Shown: piece after piece, positions 25,846 through 35,210 of the stretch
How the letters are laid out: each line of letters opens with the position of its first letter
How positions within the stretch are numbered: the stretch's first letter is position 1
Translations under genes and position numbers: made by a program
Notes under the pieces: generated by a model
The model's input: only the letters and a program-made list of their open reading frames with translations
The model's database searches: none
What the model was told of the DNA's origin: nothing
From: Marthasterias glacialis
Taxonomy: Eukaryota; Echinodermata; Asteroidea; Forcipulatida; Asteriidae
Assembly: GCA_911728455.2 (NCBI GenBank)
Contig: OU452229.1
Coordinates: 1,431,001-1,495,000 of the forward strand
DNA length: 64,000 nucleotides
Direction: 5' to 3'

Positions 25846-26085
25846 TATTTGGCATTCCGGTCGGCTCAGTGGTTTCTTTCACCTCTGTGGACCCCGGTTC
25901 GAATCCCAGACCAGAGCCTTGCATGTGGATTGGGGTTTTTAGTCCCAACCTGATTGCGTGGGTTTTCCCTATGTGGGGTTTTCCTCCCACATCTAAAACT
26001 GACATTTCTTCTACATCTTCTCTACACAGGTATCTTCAGGCCTACGGGTCACAGTGCAAGTCACATTTAAGGGTCCTTAATTTAT
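25846..26085 (+). mobile_element. tRNA-derived SINE, family B, best copy
   Basis: The tRNA-like head has an A-box-like GGCTCAGTGGT near 25863 and a perfect B box GGTTCGAATCC at 25896-25906. The body reads GCATGTGGATTGGGGTTTTTAG and TCCCACATCTAAAACTGACA, and the 3' part CTACGGGTCACAGTGCAAG. Related copies are at 24418-24600 and 52683-52885, with a 3' piece at 50443-50500. The A and B boxes imply RNA polymerase III transcription of the ancestral element; mobility would depend on a LINE. Confidence 0.8.
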
Positions 26086-26202
26086 TCAATCTGTGGTTGA
26101 GTTGTTTACTTTTAATTCCGATTGAAATTATTTTTGTAATTTTATGATCAGGGGCTTGTGGAAGGTACATCTTTTGATAATTTATTTTATTGTTATTTTT
26201 CC

Positions 26203-26430
26203 ATACTTTTGTACGTCCCAGGATGTCTCCTGATGTTTTTATTATCCAAAGTTTTATAATAAATGAAGAATACATTAATTGAAATGACTCTGATTGCATT
26301 GTATGCATGCATTTTTTGTTTATATATATATACTTTTGTACGTCCCGGGAGGTCTTCTGATGTTTTTATTATCCAAAGTTTAATAACAAATGAAACTAAA
26401 ATGACCCTGACTGCATTGTCAAATTATCAA
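26203..26430. repeat. Tandem duplication of about 128 bp
   Basis: CTTTTGTACGTCCC, then TCTGATGTTTTTATTATCCA and AAAGTTT, then AATGA and TGACYCTGAYTGCATTGT occur twice in the same order (about 26206-26330 and 26333-26425). The two copies differ at several positions and are separated by a short TA-rich stretch. Confidence 0.75.
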
Positions 26431-26576
26431 ATTGCTGTTTGGTTACTTTTTATATTCTTCCTTGAGGAACTCCTTTAAGTGATTTTTAGTACCGTTGTTT
26501 TAAGGGAATGAGGGATGTTGTTTTTAGGCTCCGTCTGTTTTGTATCAATTTGTTTTGTTGTTTTTGGTTTACTTTT

Positions 26577-26670
26577 TATTTCTATTTTTATGGCAATTGC
26601 CTTGAGCGTCTTCCAGGCGGGTTTTTATCGCTATATAAATATTAATTGTATTTTATTATTATCATTATTA
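26577..26670 (+). mobile_element. 3' tail of a retroposon (LINE/SINE-like)
   Basis: GAGCGTCTTCCAGGCGGGTTTTTATCGCTATATAAAT followed by an ATT-rich microsatellite. A similar GAGCGCC...GGCGGATACCGGCGCTATA stretch with an ATT tail lies at 57702-57783. The stem-loop plus short tandem tail is typical of LINE 3' ends; no reverse-transcriptase frame is present. Confidence 0.45.
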
Positions 26671-26680
26671 AAATTCAAGC

Positions 26681-27481
26681 ATCTAATAGACCGATTGCGC
26701 GACCTACGTTACGTGACCCCTGTTGGGTATAAAATGTAAACACACACGTAATCCTCCATAGGAAAGGGTGGTACGGTACACGATGCTTTAAGTTTATTCG
26801 ATCGAGGCTTTTCTTGCTCGAAATCTGTGAAAGATGTTCCAGAATTTGTACCAAAGACCTACAAGTGGCCGAATAAAGCCAGTAAGGACAGTTCCAGCAA
26901 GTCTTGAAAATATTGTAAAAGTACTGTATAAATGTGCACGATGTGTACAGCGCATGACGGAACGTTAGGCCAGACGACCGCGATCACCACACACTTTTCA
27001 ACACAGAAATTTCAAAGTTTTGAAGCTGAAATCCTCCAAAGAAATTGCTTTCCAAAACTTTGTGATTCCTTTGCCTATTTGAAATTCTGCAAGGCTATGT
27101 ATTAGTGTTCACTTTTCCAACGTTGCTGATCCTTTTTTACAGTGATTTAGGCCAACATTACAAACAAAATAACAGATGGGTGGCTACATAATAGTCGTCC
27201 GACGCCGGTAGTGCATGGCTAAAAAACCTCTTTTTAGAAGAATTCTGTTAAATTATGAAACAGAGATGTGATTTAAATTAATGCCACAACATACAACTTT
27301 AAATAATAGGGGCTGATTAACTAATTCATCGCTTAACGAAAGTAAAATCGACTGTTTTCAAACTCACTCTGTGTCAGGGCCTATGCTTTTACACGTATTT
27401 TGTCATCAGCTGTATGACGTCATACCCGATAGGAGGTCACGTGACCACATGTAAACAATGACGCGCAATCGGTCTGATGCA
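26681..27481. mobile_element. Non-autonomous DNA transposon with TIRs, about 0.8 kb
   Basis: The left end reads GACCGATTGCGCG followed by TACGTGACC and GGGTAT. The right end, reverse-complemented, gives AGACCGATTGCGCGTCATTG, then GTCACGTGACC and CGGGTATGACGTCATAC. Matching blocks occur in the same order with small shifts. The interior has no transposase-like frame. Confidence 0.6.
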
Positions 27482-27537
27482 TATACTCAACTCAATTCCA
27501 GTTGTCTGGAAGTCATTTCTCACTCAGTGTAGTTGTT

Positions 27538-28211
27538 CACTCTAAAAAAAAACCCAGGTCTGAGTTGACCGATTTCTGGGTCCGTATGACCTGGAATTTC
27601 GGTCAAACTGACCCGAAACCGTGTGTCAAACTGACGCAGAATCCAAGTCAAAATCCAAACTTTTAACCAGTTTCCGGGTCAGCCTGACCCAGAAATGGGC
27701 CCTCTGGAACCCAGGTCAGAGTTGACCAATTTCTCGGTCCGTATGACCCGGAATTTCTGTCACACTGACCCGAAACTGTGGCAAACTGATGCAGAATCCG
27801 AGTCAAAATCCAAACTTTTAACCAGTTTCCGGGTCAGCCTGACCCAGAAATGGGCCTTCTGGAACCCAGGTCAGAGTTGACCAATTTCTTGGTTCGTATG
27901 ACCCGGAATTTCTGTCACACTGACCCAAAACTGTGTCAAACTGACGCAGAATCCGAGTCAAAATCCAAATTTTTAACCAGTTTCCGGGTCAGCCTGACCC
28001 AGAAATGGGCCCTCTGGAACCCAGGTCAGAGTTGAACAATTTCTTGGTCCGTATGACCCGGAATTTCTGTCACACTGACCCGAAACCGTGTGTCAAACTG
28101 ACGCAGAATCCGAGTCAAAATCCAAACTTTTAACCAGTTTCCGGGTCAGCCTGACCCAGAAATGGGCCCTCTGGAACCCAGAATCTGGATCCATTCTGAC
28201 CCTGGAGTGTA
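27538..28211. mobile_element. MITE-like element containing a 155-bp tandem array
   Basis: The ends are CACTCTAAAAAAAAACCCAGG and CCCTGGAGTGTA, roughly inverted. Between them are about four direct copies of a 155-bp unit (starts near 27553, 27711, 27866 and 28021), each with CAGAGTTGACCAATTTCT, ACCCGGAATTTC, CTGACGCAGAATCC and TTCCGGGTCAGCCTGACC. Each unit is itself rich in GGGTCA/TGACCC inverted motifs. Two 61-codon open frames 155 bp apart are products of the repeat, not genes. Confidence 0.8.
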
Positions 28212-29132
28212 CTGCATCGTCATTTCTTCCGTCAAAAATAAAAATGTTTTTGTAAAAGTGTTTTGTATAACTATTCATATTGTGCCATGAAAACTCTTAA
28301 AATGTGCTCATTGTATACGCTTTGTTATTGTTTATTGTTTTTATTTAAAAAAACAAAACAAATAATATTGGTTATGTTTGGCAGGAGATACTCCTGTAGT
28401 AGGCCATCTTTGAATGAAACGCGGAGGTCTCTTCACGACAAAAATATTAAAAATTGTTTTTTTGATTTTGTGTTGTACTTGCATAAGGCGGAAAGATAAA
28501 AATATATACCCTTTTCAGGATTTAAACTGTGCATACTAAAGTGTCTACTTGAGGGGGAAAACATATGAGTGATATACGTTTTTGTTTTTGTATCGATTTA
28601 TGAGGAAGCCGCAAGGACGCTGAAATGAGTTTGAAATGTCAGATTATAATAAACAAATTGCTTCGTGTAAAATGTCAAAATAACAATGATGAGAGTGTGC
28701 TGTCGGTACGTACATTTTCGGTAAAATTAGTTGTAATTTCGTCAATTTACTTGCAAGGCCGAGTGGAGCTCGATTGCCTATGAAGGAACACCTACCTACA
28801 CAATCTGCTGGGATTTGAGAAATCACAAAGTTAATAGGAAATTAATTTACCAGTTGCAATACTGGGCACGTTTCAGTGCTGACACGTCTGCCAGCAAAAC
28901 TGTAGCGCACGTCTTTATAATATTGTCCTATCCATTTGCCTGTCTTAACTAGCTGGTTTTTTTTGTTTTGTTTTTTAGAATACTTGGATACGGTTTTTAA
29001 CACTCCGTAAGAATTGTGATATGTCTTCTCTTTCGGGTTATTACGTGGTACGCAAACACCACCATAGCATTGGTTAAAAACATAGCATACAGTTAAGTAC
29101 TAATTTGTTATTTTTTCGTGTGTGTTTTCCAG
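28212..29132. other. Region upstream of the GPCR coding exon
   Basis: No coding exon recognised. It should contain the intron before the GPCR coding exon, because the sequence just before 29133 is a pyrimidine-rich tract ending in CCAG. The 5' non-coding exon and promoter could not be located. Confidence 0.4.
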
Positions 29133-29133
29133 C
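29112..29133 (+). promoter_or_regulatory. 3' splice site before the GPCR start codon
   Basis: TTTTTCGTGTGTGTTTTCCAG followed by CATC and the start ATG. The pyrimidine tract and CAG fit a 3' splice site, so the whole reading frame would sit in one exon with the 5' untranslated leader split off, as is common for GPCR genes. Confidence 0.55.
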
Positions 29134-29136
29134 ATC

Positions 29137-30357
29137 ATGTGGAACCTCACGGGGGTCGACCCCAACGCCTCGTCCCCAGGGAATTGGATGCCGTACTCCA
29201 CGGATGCCTACGTGATGAACTCCACGGACGATGTGACAGCGCCCCCACTCGGCAACATGATGGAAGTCAACGAGGACACCGCACCGATGATCGTGTACTC
29301 CGTTGTGGATAAGATGTTGATCATAGTTGTCATGCCCATTATCTTCACCATCGGCGTGCTTGGTAATAGTGCAGTCATTATTGCGTTCTTCCGCTATCTA
29401 TACATGAGAACGGTGACCAACCACTATCTGATCAATCTGGCCGTTGCTGACCTGACATTTCTACTCTTCTCGGTGCCCCAGTTTTGGGTTCAATACTTAA
29501 CCACGCCCATCATAGGTGACTACACGTACCTTCCGTTAGAGTTCTGCAAAATCAATATCTTTTTAACTGACAGTGCTGTCATCGCGTCTGCCCTGATAGT
29601 CATTCTAGTGACGTTCGAGAGGTACATTGCCACTTGCTGGCCTTTTCGTTTTCGACGTTTCAGCACCAAAAAACGGACGGTCATTTTGTGCTCGATGGTG
29701 TGGCTCTTCTCTCTCACCTACAAAATCCCGTCGCTGGTATTCACCGTGAAAATAAAGTACGCCCTCATGTGGAACATGCCGTCCATGAATTCATCGTCAG
29801 TGCGCCCTCAGTCGGTCGAATATTGCGACTACTGCTACCCTCGTAACTCCCTGCAGTGTGTCCGCTTTCGGAAATCCATGACCTTTGACCAGTTATTGCT
29901 ACTCTCCGTCATTCCAGTGACATGCATCTTGTACACGTTAACCATGATTCAACTCCAGAAGTCGGCTCGTGCAACCTACGTCACGGTCCTGGAGGGAGTG
30001 ACGTCAAACATCGTCAAGAAGCAGGTCGTGCGCATGCTCATCGTCACCATCGTTGTCTACATCATTTGCATCACCCCGTTTAGGATTCTAAATCTCTTCA
30101 ACATCTACGAGCACTCGCTGCCACCCAATCTGATCTGGGTGATGGTGAACATATCGCGGATCATGATTTACACGAACTCGGCCGTTAATCCCTTCATATA
30201 CAACGTCATGAGCGAGAGGTACCGGCGAGCTTTTAAGGACTTGTTCATCATGTGTTGGCCGTGCTGCCCGAAGGATCGGCGTATGGTTAATAATAATGGG
30301 TCTTTAGAAATAGGAATGAAACTGTGCAGGCTTCCGTCTGACAGGAGATATGTGTAG
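29137..30357 (+). CDS. Class A neuropeptide GPCR, thyrotropin-releasing-hormone-receptor-like
   Basis: 406 residues in one open coding exon. Seven helices are visible: TM1 about 58-84 (GNSAV), TM2 96-120 (NLAVADL), TM3 137-161 starting at the conserved Cys137 and ending in ERY rather than DRY, TM4 181-203, TM5 251-273, TM6 298-320 (ITPFR in place of CWxP) and TM7 335-356 with NSAVNPFIY. The TM6-TM7 block (KKQVVRML, then RIMIYTNSAVNPFIYNVMSE) closely follows the pattern remembered for vertebrate TRH receptors. The N-terminus has NLT, NAS and NST glycosylation sites, and the tail has a CWPCC palmitoylation-like cluster. The role is inferred to be peptide-hormone sensing at the plasma membrane through a G protein; the ligand cannot be told. 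I chose ATG 29137, four bases after the likely acceptor AG at 29131-29132. An upstream in-frame GTG at 29122 would lie inside the splice site. Confidence 0.88.
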   Translation: MWNLTGVDPNASSPGNWMPYSTDAYVMNSTDDVTAPPLGNMMEVNEDTAPMIVYSVVDKMLIIVVMPIIFTIGVLGNSAVIIAFFRYLYMRTVTNHYLINLAVADLTFLLFSVPQFWVQYLTTPIIGDYTYLPLEFCKINIFLTDSAVIASALIVILVTFERYIATCWPFRFRRFSTKKRTVILCSMVWLFSLTYKIPSLVFTVKIKYALMWNMPSMNSSSVRPQSVEYCDYCYPRNSLQCVRFRKSMTFDQLLLLSVIPVTCILYTLTMIQLQKSARATYVTVLEGVTSNIVKKQVVRMLIVTIVVYIICITPFRILNLFNIYEHSLPPNLIWVMVNISRIMIYTNSAVNPFIYNVMSERYRRAFKDLFIMCWPCCPKDRRMVNNNGSLEIGMKLCRLPSDRRYV

Positions 30358-33300
30358 TGTGTTAAGTATCTCATTGTTAATTATTAAGTCGTTGTCATGT
30401 CCCTATCTAGAGTCACATAGATTTGTCTGTTATAGTCTTGATATCTTGGGACTACTAGATTTATCGACGCTCGATTTAACATAGCCTTGATTTCAAGGCT
30501 ATGCGATAGCGCCCCCGGTGAGTGAGAGCATGAGTCTGTCGGCCGGCAGGGGTTGCACCGCAATCGGGCGGCTGAATTAGGTTTATTAGCTATTGCACGG
30601 CCTTGAAATCAAGGCTACATTTAATACAGTCGACAGAGAGCGCACTTTTAATACCCAGCTGGATCACTTTGAAGGAAAGTAGAGACTGTTCCCTGCTGTT
30701 TCTGTCCGCACGAGAGATGAGTCTGGTTGGTTGTGGCTATAGATGTTTGTCTCCATCGACAGTCCTTGAATGGAATTTTCACCATCTTAATATTTTGGTC
30801 CAACTTTGCACAGCAGAGATTGTGATCTCTAATGAGGAACGTGTCAATAACGAAAAGTTCTCCCTAACCCGCCCCGTATGCGCAATCTAATTGCTGAAAG
30901 CAATTACTGAACCTAATAATAATTAGTCCCACTGAAAAAAACAGTCACTATGCTGTCTGCTAAAAGTACAAAGTACAGATGCAACTGTCCATGTCTCCTG
31001 CTTTAAAATCTAATCCGAACAATACGAGCACCATATTTATTGGATATATTAGAAATGTCAAGTGTTTTTACTTGTGTTTTTAACACGAACCTTTGGGCCC
31101 AACACCAAGTTTTCAAAATAACAATCGCCCTCTGTTGCTGACGAAAAATAGCATGGTGTTTTGGGGAATCAAGACTTTTGGAACCAATGGATTTTCTGCT
31201 ATAGCCATTGTGAATACTGGCAACTAAAAAAGTTGCAATTAGTGAAAAGAAAAGCCGACTCTTTTTACTTCAAACAACTCAACGAAATTAACAGAGTCAG
31301 GGAACGGGACTTTGGTTGATAGAGAATAAGGCTACATGGCTGGAAGTTAATTAGTTGTCTATGTTCAAATAGACTCAGCTGTACACGTTTAGTGTTAAGA
31401 CCTGTGTTTAGCTCCTCATCAGTACTGTGCGTTCACAATGCGGTGCGCCACCAAGAGTTTACACTGGCGAGGCCGTTAAAACAAAAATATCTAGTTTATG
31501 TAAACGAAGAGGATTCGAAATGCACGGGAAAACTTGAGTCTCGTGCTGCTAAAATGACGCCTCGCATTAATAAATATCATTGTTACCCGCACGACCGCAG
31601 AGAAAACGTGCATCAAATTAAGCTTAGCTTCATCATTTCTTCAAAGTTTAAGTCCGCACAAAATTATTAAAAACTCTGTTTTGTTGCGTATGGCGTCAAC
31701 ACATGCTTTTCCACGGTGTCATGGTGGTCCGCGGCATATTATTGGTGGCGCACTGTACTTTGGATCGACAGTATTTCGTTCTACATGGTGAATAAAAATA
31801 GAGTGCTCAAAATGCGATACAGTGACTTGAAGAGTTTTCTTAAAATATCGTCTTATCATCTTATTATATACCGTGTGTATGTTGCTGTCGGTGGACAAAC
31901 GAGTCAGTTGATGTTTGGTGTTAATCCATGGTTCACGGTGTCGTCCACGGAAGAACAATTTGGGTAAAGAGTACTACCGTCAAGTGTCAATAAAAGCTTT
32001 GTTTGTAAATCGGAACCAACTCAATAATTTAAACAATACAAATTTGATGTAAAAATGAAAGTTTAAATTGTGCCACAAATTTTAAATTGAATTCAGTATA
32101 TGTTGCTGAAGTTGCAGTATAAATGATACGCATTTTGATTGCAGGACCTCACTGGCTAAGCACGTGTGCTTTTTGTTTGTGCAGCAGCATAATTTTTTCT
32201 CTCTCTCTCAAAATTTATTATTTTTGATAGCTTTCTCAAAAGAGGATAATCCTCAAAGTTTGAAAGCATGGTGCCTCCATAGTTAGGAAAGAATAGCGAG
32301 GCAATTTGTCTGACATACTGCTTTGTTATTCCCCCGGGTACAGTGACTCATCACAGACCAAACTATTTGGGTTTTACGGCACCCTGTAACTATACGGGGC
32401 CTTAAGCGTAGAAATCCGGGGTAAGCAGCCCCAAGAAAACGGACCCTGGTCCCCGGTCTTTATAAAGGTTTAATGACTGGATTCTCACAGGAGTAAAGAA
32501 AGCTTTCAAGTCATACAACGGCTTCGCCGCATTAAGATTGTCCGTCTTCCAATGGTGTTCGGGCCACCTGAACACACGCGGTCGATAGAGGGCGACTTTC
32601 CCATTTAAAACGGATAAACACAGTGCCTGTTCGACACTGTATTTTATGCATTTCACTCTATAGTCCTCCCAAGAAGCAAACACTAAGAACTGCCTAATTT
32701 AGTTGAAAAAAGGTCGGCTTTGCCATAGGAGTTTAGTTTTTGCACAGATCCTTTTGAAACGGAAGAGGGCTCGTAGGAAGAGACCTCGTCGCCTAGTCCT
32801 GTTTTCTGATATAATGAAATTGTTCATCATGATTATGCTAAACTCATCAAGCTTTTCTTTTCATATTGGTTGCTGTCGCCATTTTCTTTTTACCTAGGAA
32901 ATATGTCTTTCATCTTGTGTCTTTTCTCCAAAATAACGAATTTTAATTACCAATATTTATTGAACCCCTCCCCCTCCCCACCACAGGTCTTTCATTGTAA
33001 CATTGGTCAATAATCAACTAGTTTGATTTCTGTTTATGTCAAAAAAATACCGCAACGTCCCTTTGTTTTGTATTTTTCAATAGCAATGTTCAACTCCACC
33101 TCGGCAACATCAGAGGACGGGCCCTTGTCCTCACGCATGAACAACTCATTATTAGTGACAGTTTCCAACCTCGTTCCCATACATAGTTGCACGACCTCTC
33201 CGTGCCATTTTTACCCAGTCTGTCTCTACCGAGGAGGGGACGATACGGCACGCTGCCAAATGAGAAACTGAGGTTAAGTGGACTGTTGTTTTGCTGAGAC

Positions 33301-33900
33301 TTGGGAACCGTGAGACTTGTACCCTACTCAACTGGTAAACCTGTTTTATGCTTAGCATATTTTTGTTTGCTTAGCAAACGTAGGATTAAGAAGCTCTTGA
33401 AAGTTGAGAACTCCCTCCCCCTCCCCACCCCACCAATTACAACAATGTAAACCCTTTCCTTCGTCTGTTTCGTCTGTTTATGAATTTAATGTTTGTCGTG
33501 ATGTTAACGCAAGTAATAAAAGCGTAAAAATGTAAACAATTGGTATTGTCATTTTCTTTATAATGCCTGTACATTAAATAATAATAATAATAAAACAAAT
33601 TAAAAACAAATTAATGACAATGAGGCATCCCCCATTCTTCATTGCTTATAATTTATTTCAGATTCCACGTTACGTCGTTTAGTTACATTCCTGGCCTAAA
33701 GCAGTTGACATCGATTTGGAAGACCCGTACAGGACCGTACAGTCCCGAAACAGCAAACTAGTTTGATCTCCACTATATTCTCAAACAAGAACACATGCAT
33801 TGTTTCAGTCGTTGTTTTCACTCAAAACTTGACCACAGAGTTTGAGAACATTCTCTGCTCTGTGTACACATATTGGAAACTAGAGCTCGGGAACTAATTT
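30358..33900. other. Downstream flank of the GPCR and intergenic sequence
   Basis: This contains the GPCR 3' untranslated region of unknown length and the foldback at 30480-30618. Frames at 30603-30890, 31392-31670 and 32402-32683 have no recognisable domain. Several AATAAA-like hexamers exist (for example about 31987), but none can be assigned with confidence. Confidence 0.45.
30480..30618. mobile_element. Short foldback MITE with 6-bp target duplication
   Basis: Ends TAGCCTTGATTTCAAGGC and GGCCTTGAAATCAAGGCTA form inverted repeats that continue through GCRATAGC, about 29 bp in all. ATTTAA flanks the element on both sides (30474-30479 and 30619-30624), which looks like a target-site duplication. 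It is non-coding. Confidence 0.7.
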
Positions 33901-34019
33901 CTTTCCCCAAACAACTACGCACTTTTCCCTTTAAACGATCAGATCTAGTTCTGGTGCATCAACAGAAAAGAAAAACAAATCAAAAACTACAGATGCTCTT
34001 AATAGTGAAGTGGAGTGAA

Positions 34020-34328
34020 GTATCGTGGCCAAGCGGTCTAGATCACCGGATTGAAGTTCTGGTGTTGTCGGCAGCAGAGTGTGGGTTCGAATCCCGGTCG
34101 TGGTACTTGCATCCTTGAGCAAGATACTTTACCATAATTGCTTTGTCCTTCGGATGGGACATTAGGTCCCGTGTACTAGGATTGGTAGTGCACGTAAAAG
34201 AACCCAGAACACTTATCGTGGAAGAGTATAGGGGAGTTACCCCGGTGTTTCTGGTTTACAAGCACCCTTCTACTGGTTTCCTCGTAGGCTCGAGAGCTGT
34301 AGTGAGTAAGTTCACTAATAAGGCATCT
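34020..34328 (+). mobile_element. tRNA-derived SINE, family A, best copy
   Basis: The head resembles a leucine/serine-type tRNA, with A box TGGCCAAGCGGT at about 34026-34037, a long variable-arm-like stretch, and B box GGTTCGAATCC at 34084-34094. The body includes CCTTCGGATGGGACATTAGG, TGGTAGTGCACGTA and CCCAGAACACTTATCGTGGA. Other copies are at 42578-42860 and 53160-53375. Open frames across it are incidental. Confidence 0.85.
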
Positions 34329-34630
34329 TTGGTTTCTTTCCTGGAAACATTTAACAGGCAGACTATATTCGGTTTACTTTCCCAGCAGTCTACGGAGCTG
34401 ATCAATGACCACAAAGGGAAATTGAAACAGAAATCGTTTTCTAACATTTCGTTTCACTTTAATGCTGTTAAATAAAAAGAATATTACATTGCAATACAAC
34501 TTTATGTTATTTCACCGTTCTCATGTTGAAAAATCATGCAGGAAAAACACGTCCGTATATAGGCCTACTTAGTATCTTCTTTTGTTAATACAATGTTTGC
34601 TTTGAAGATTTTTAAGCCAAGAACCACGAC
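34329..34630. other. Intergenic, nothing recognised
   Basis: No gene or repeat recognised between the SINE and the tRNA-armed element fragment. Confidence 0.45.
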
Positions 34631-34631
34631 C

Positions 34632-34830
34632 TGACTGGTTTAAATTTTAATTCAGTTTTGGGGTAAACAAAGAAAACATGACTGGAGTGGGATTTGAACC
34701 ATCGACTCTGCGGATTTAACGTACCGGCCCTCTACCGACTGAGCTACCCAGCCCTAATGTTGGCGGTCTCTCTATTTTGTCAATATCTTTAATCGAAGGT
34801 GCCAGTCAGAAGCCATTCAACCAGTTACTG
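34632..34830 (-). mobile_element. Half copy of the tRNA-armed foldback element
   Basis: On the minus strand this reads as a tRNA-like unit: CTGGGTAGCTCAGTCGGTAG (D-arm/A-box-like) through TTCAAATCCCACTCCAGTCA (T-arm/acceptor). It is preceded by TTGGCGGTCTC-type spacer and followed by GTTTACCCCAAAACTGAATT. The order matches one arm of the palindrome at 61966-62325. Confidence 0.65.
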
Positions 34831-34955
34831 CCGTGTGGCCTGGGATACAGAGTTATATGATATACCAATATTCAAGTTGACATTGATACAATGCAGTTAC
34901 TCAATGCCATACTTAGTGTAATCTGCCGAAGACCATGTGCAATTTGCACAAAATG

Positions 34956-35210
34956 TACCCTCTAAAAACCAAAGTGTAAAAGCAACACTTAATAGAGTTC
35001 GGTCAGTGGCAACACTTTGAAAGTGTTAAATGTAACTCAATTGAAGAGTTAAATCTACACTGTTAAAAGTTAAATCCCAACTTGTAAAACGCTGGTTTAA
35101 ATTGATACTTGTATTACTTGAATATAAATTTATGAAAATGTTGTCACTGACCGAACGCTTTAAGTGTTGATTTAACACTTTCATTCTATTTTTTTTTTTT
35201 AGAGCGAATA
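34956..35210. mobile_element. MITE with CTCTAAAA ends
   Basis: About 250 bp. Inverted blocks GTTCGGTCAGTGGCAACA and TGTTGTCACTGACCGAAC, with AAGTGTTAAATCAACACTT-type sequence, lie inside ends CTCTAAAAA and TTTTTAGAG. TA dinucleotides flank both ends. It belongs to the same broad style as the 6512 and 27538 elements but differs inside. Confidence 0.65.

Noticed and set aside
27695-28035. Two nearly identical 61-codon frames
   Set aside because: They are 155 bp apart and arise from the tandem repeat units.
29122-29136. GTG as an upstream start for the GPCR
   Set aside because: Not a normal eukaryotic start, and it falls inside the pyrimidine tract of a likely 3' splice site; ATG 29137 follows directly.
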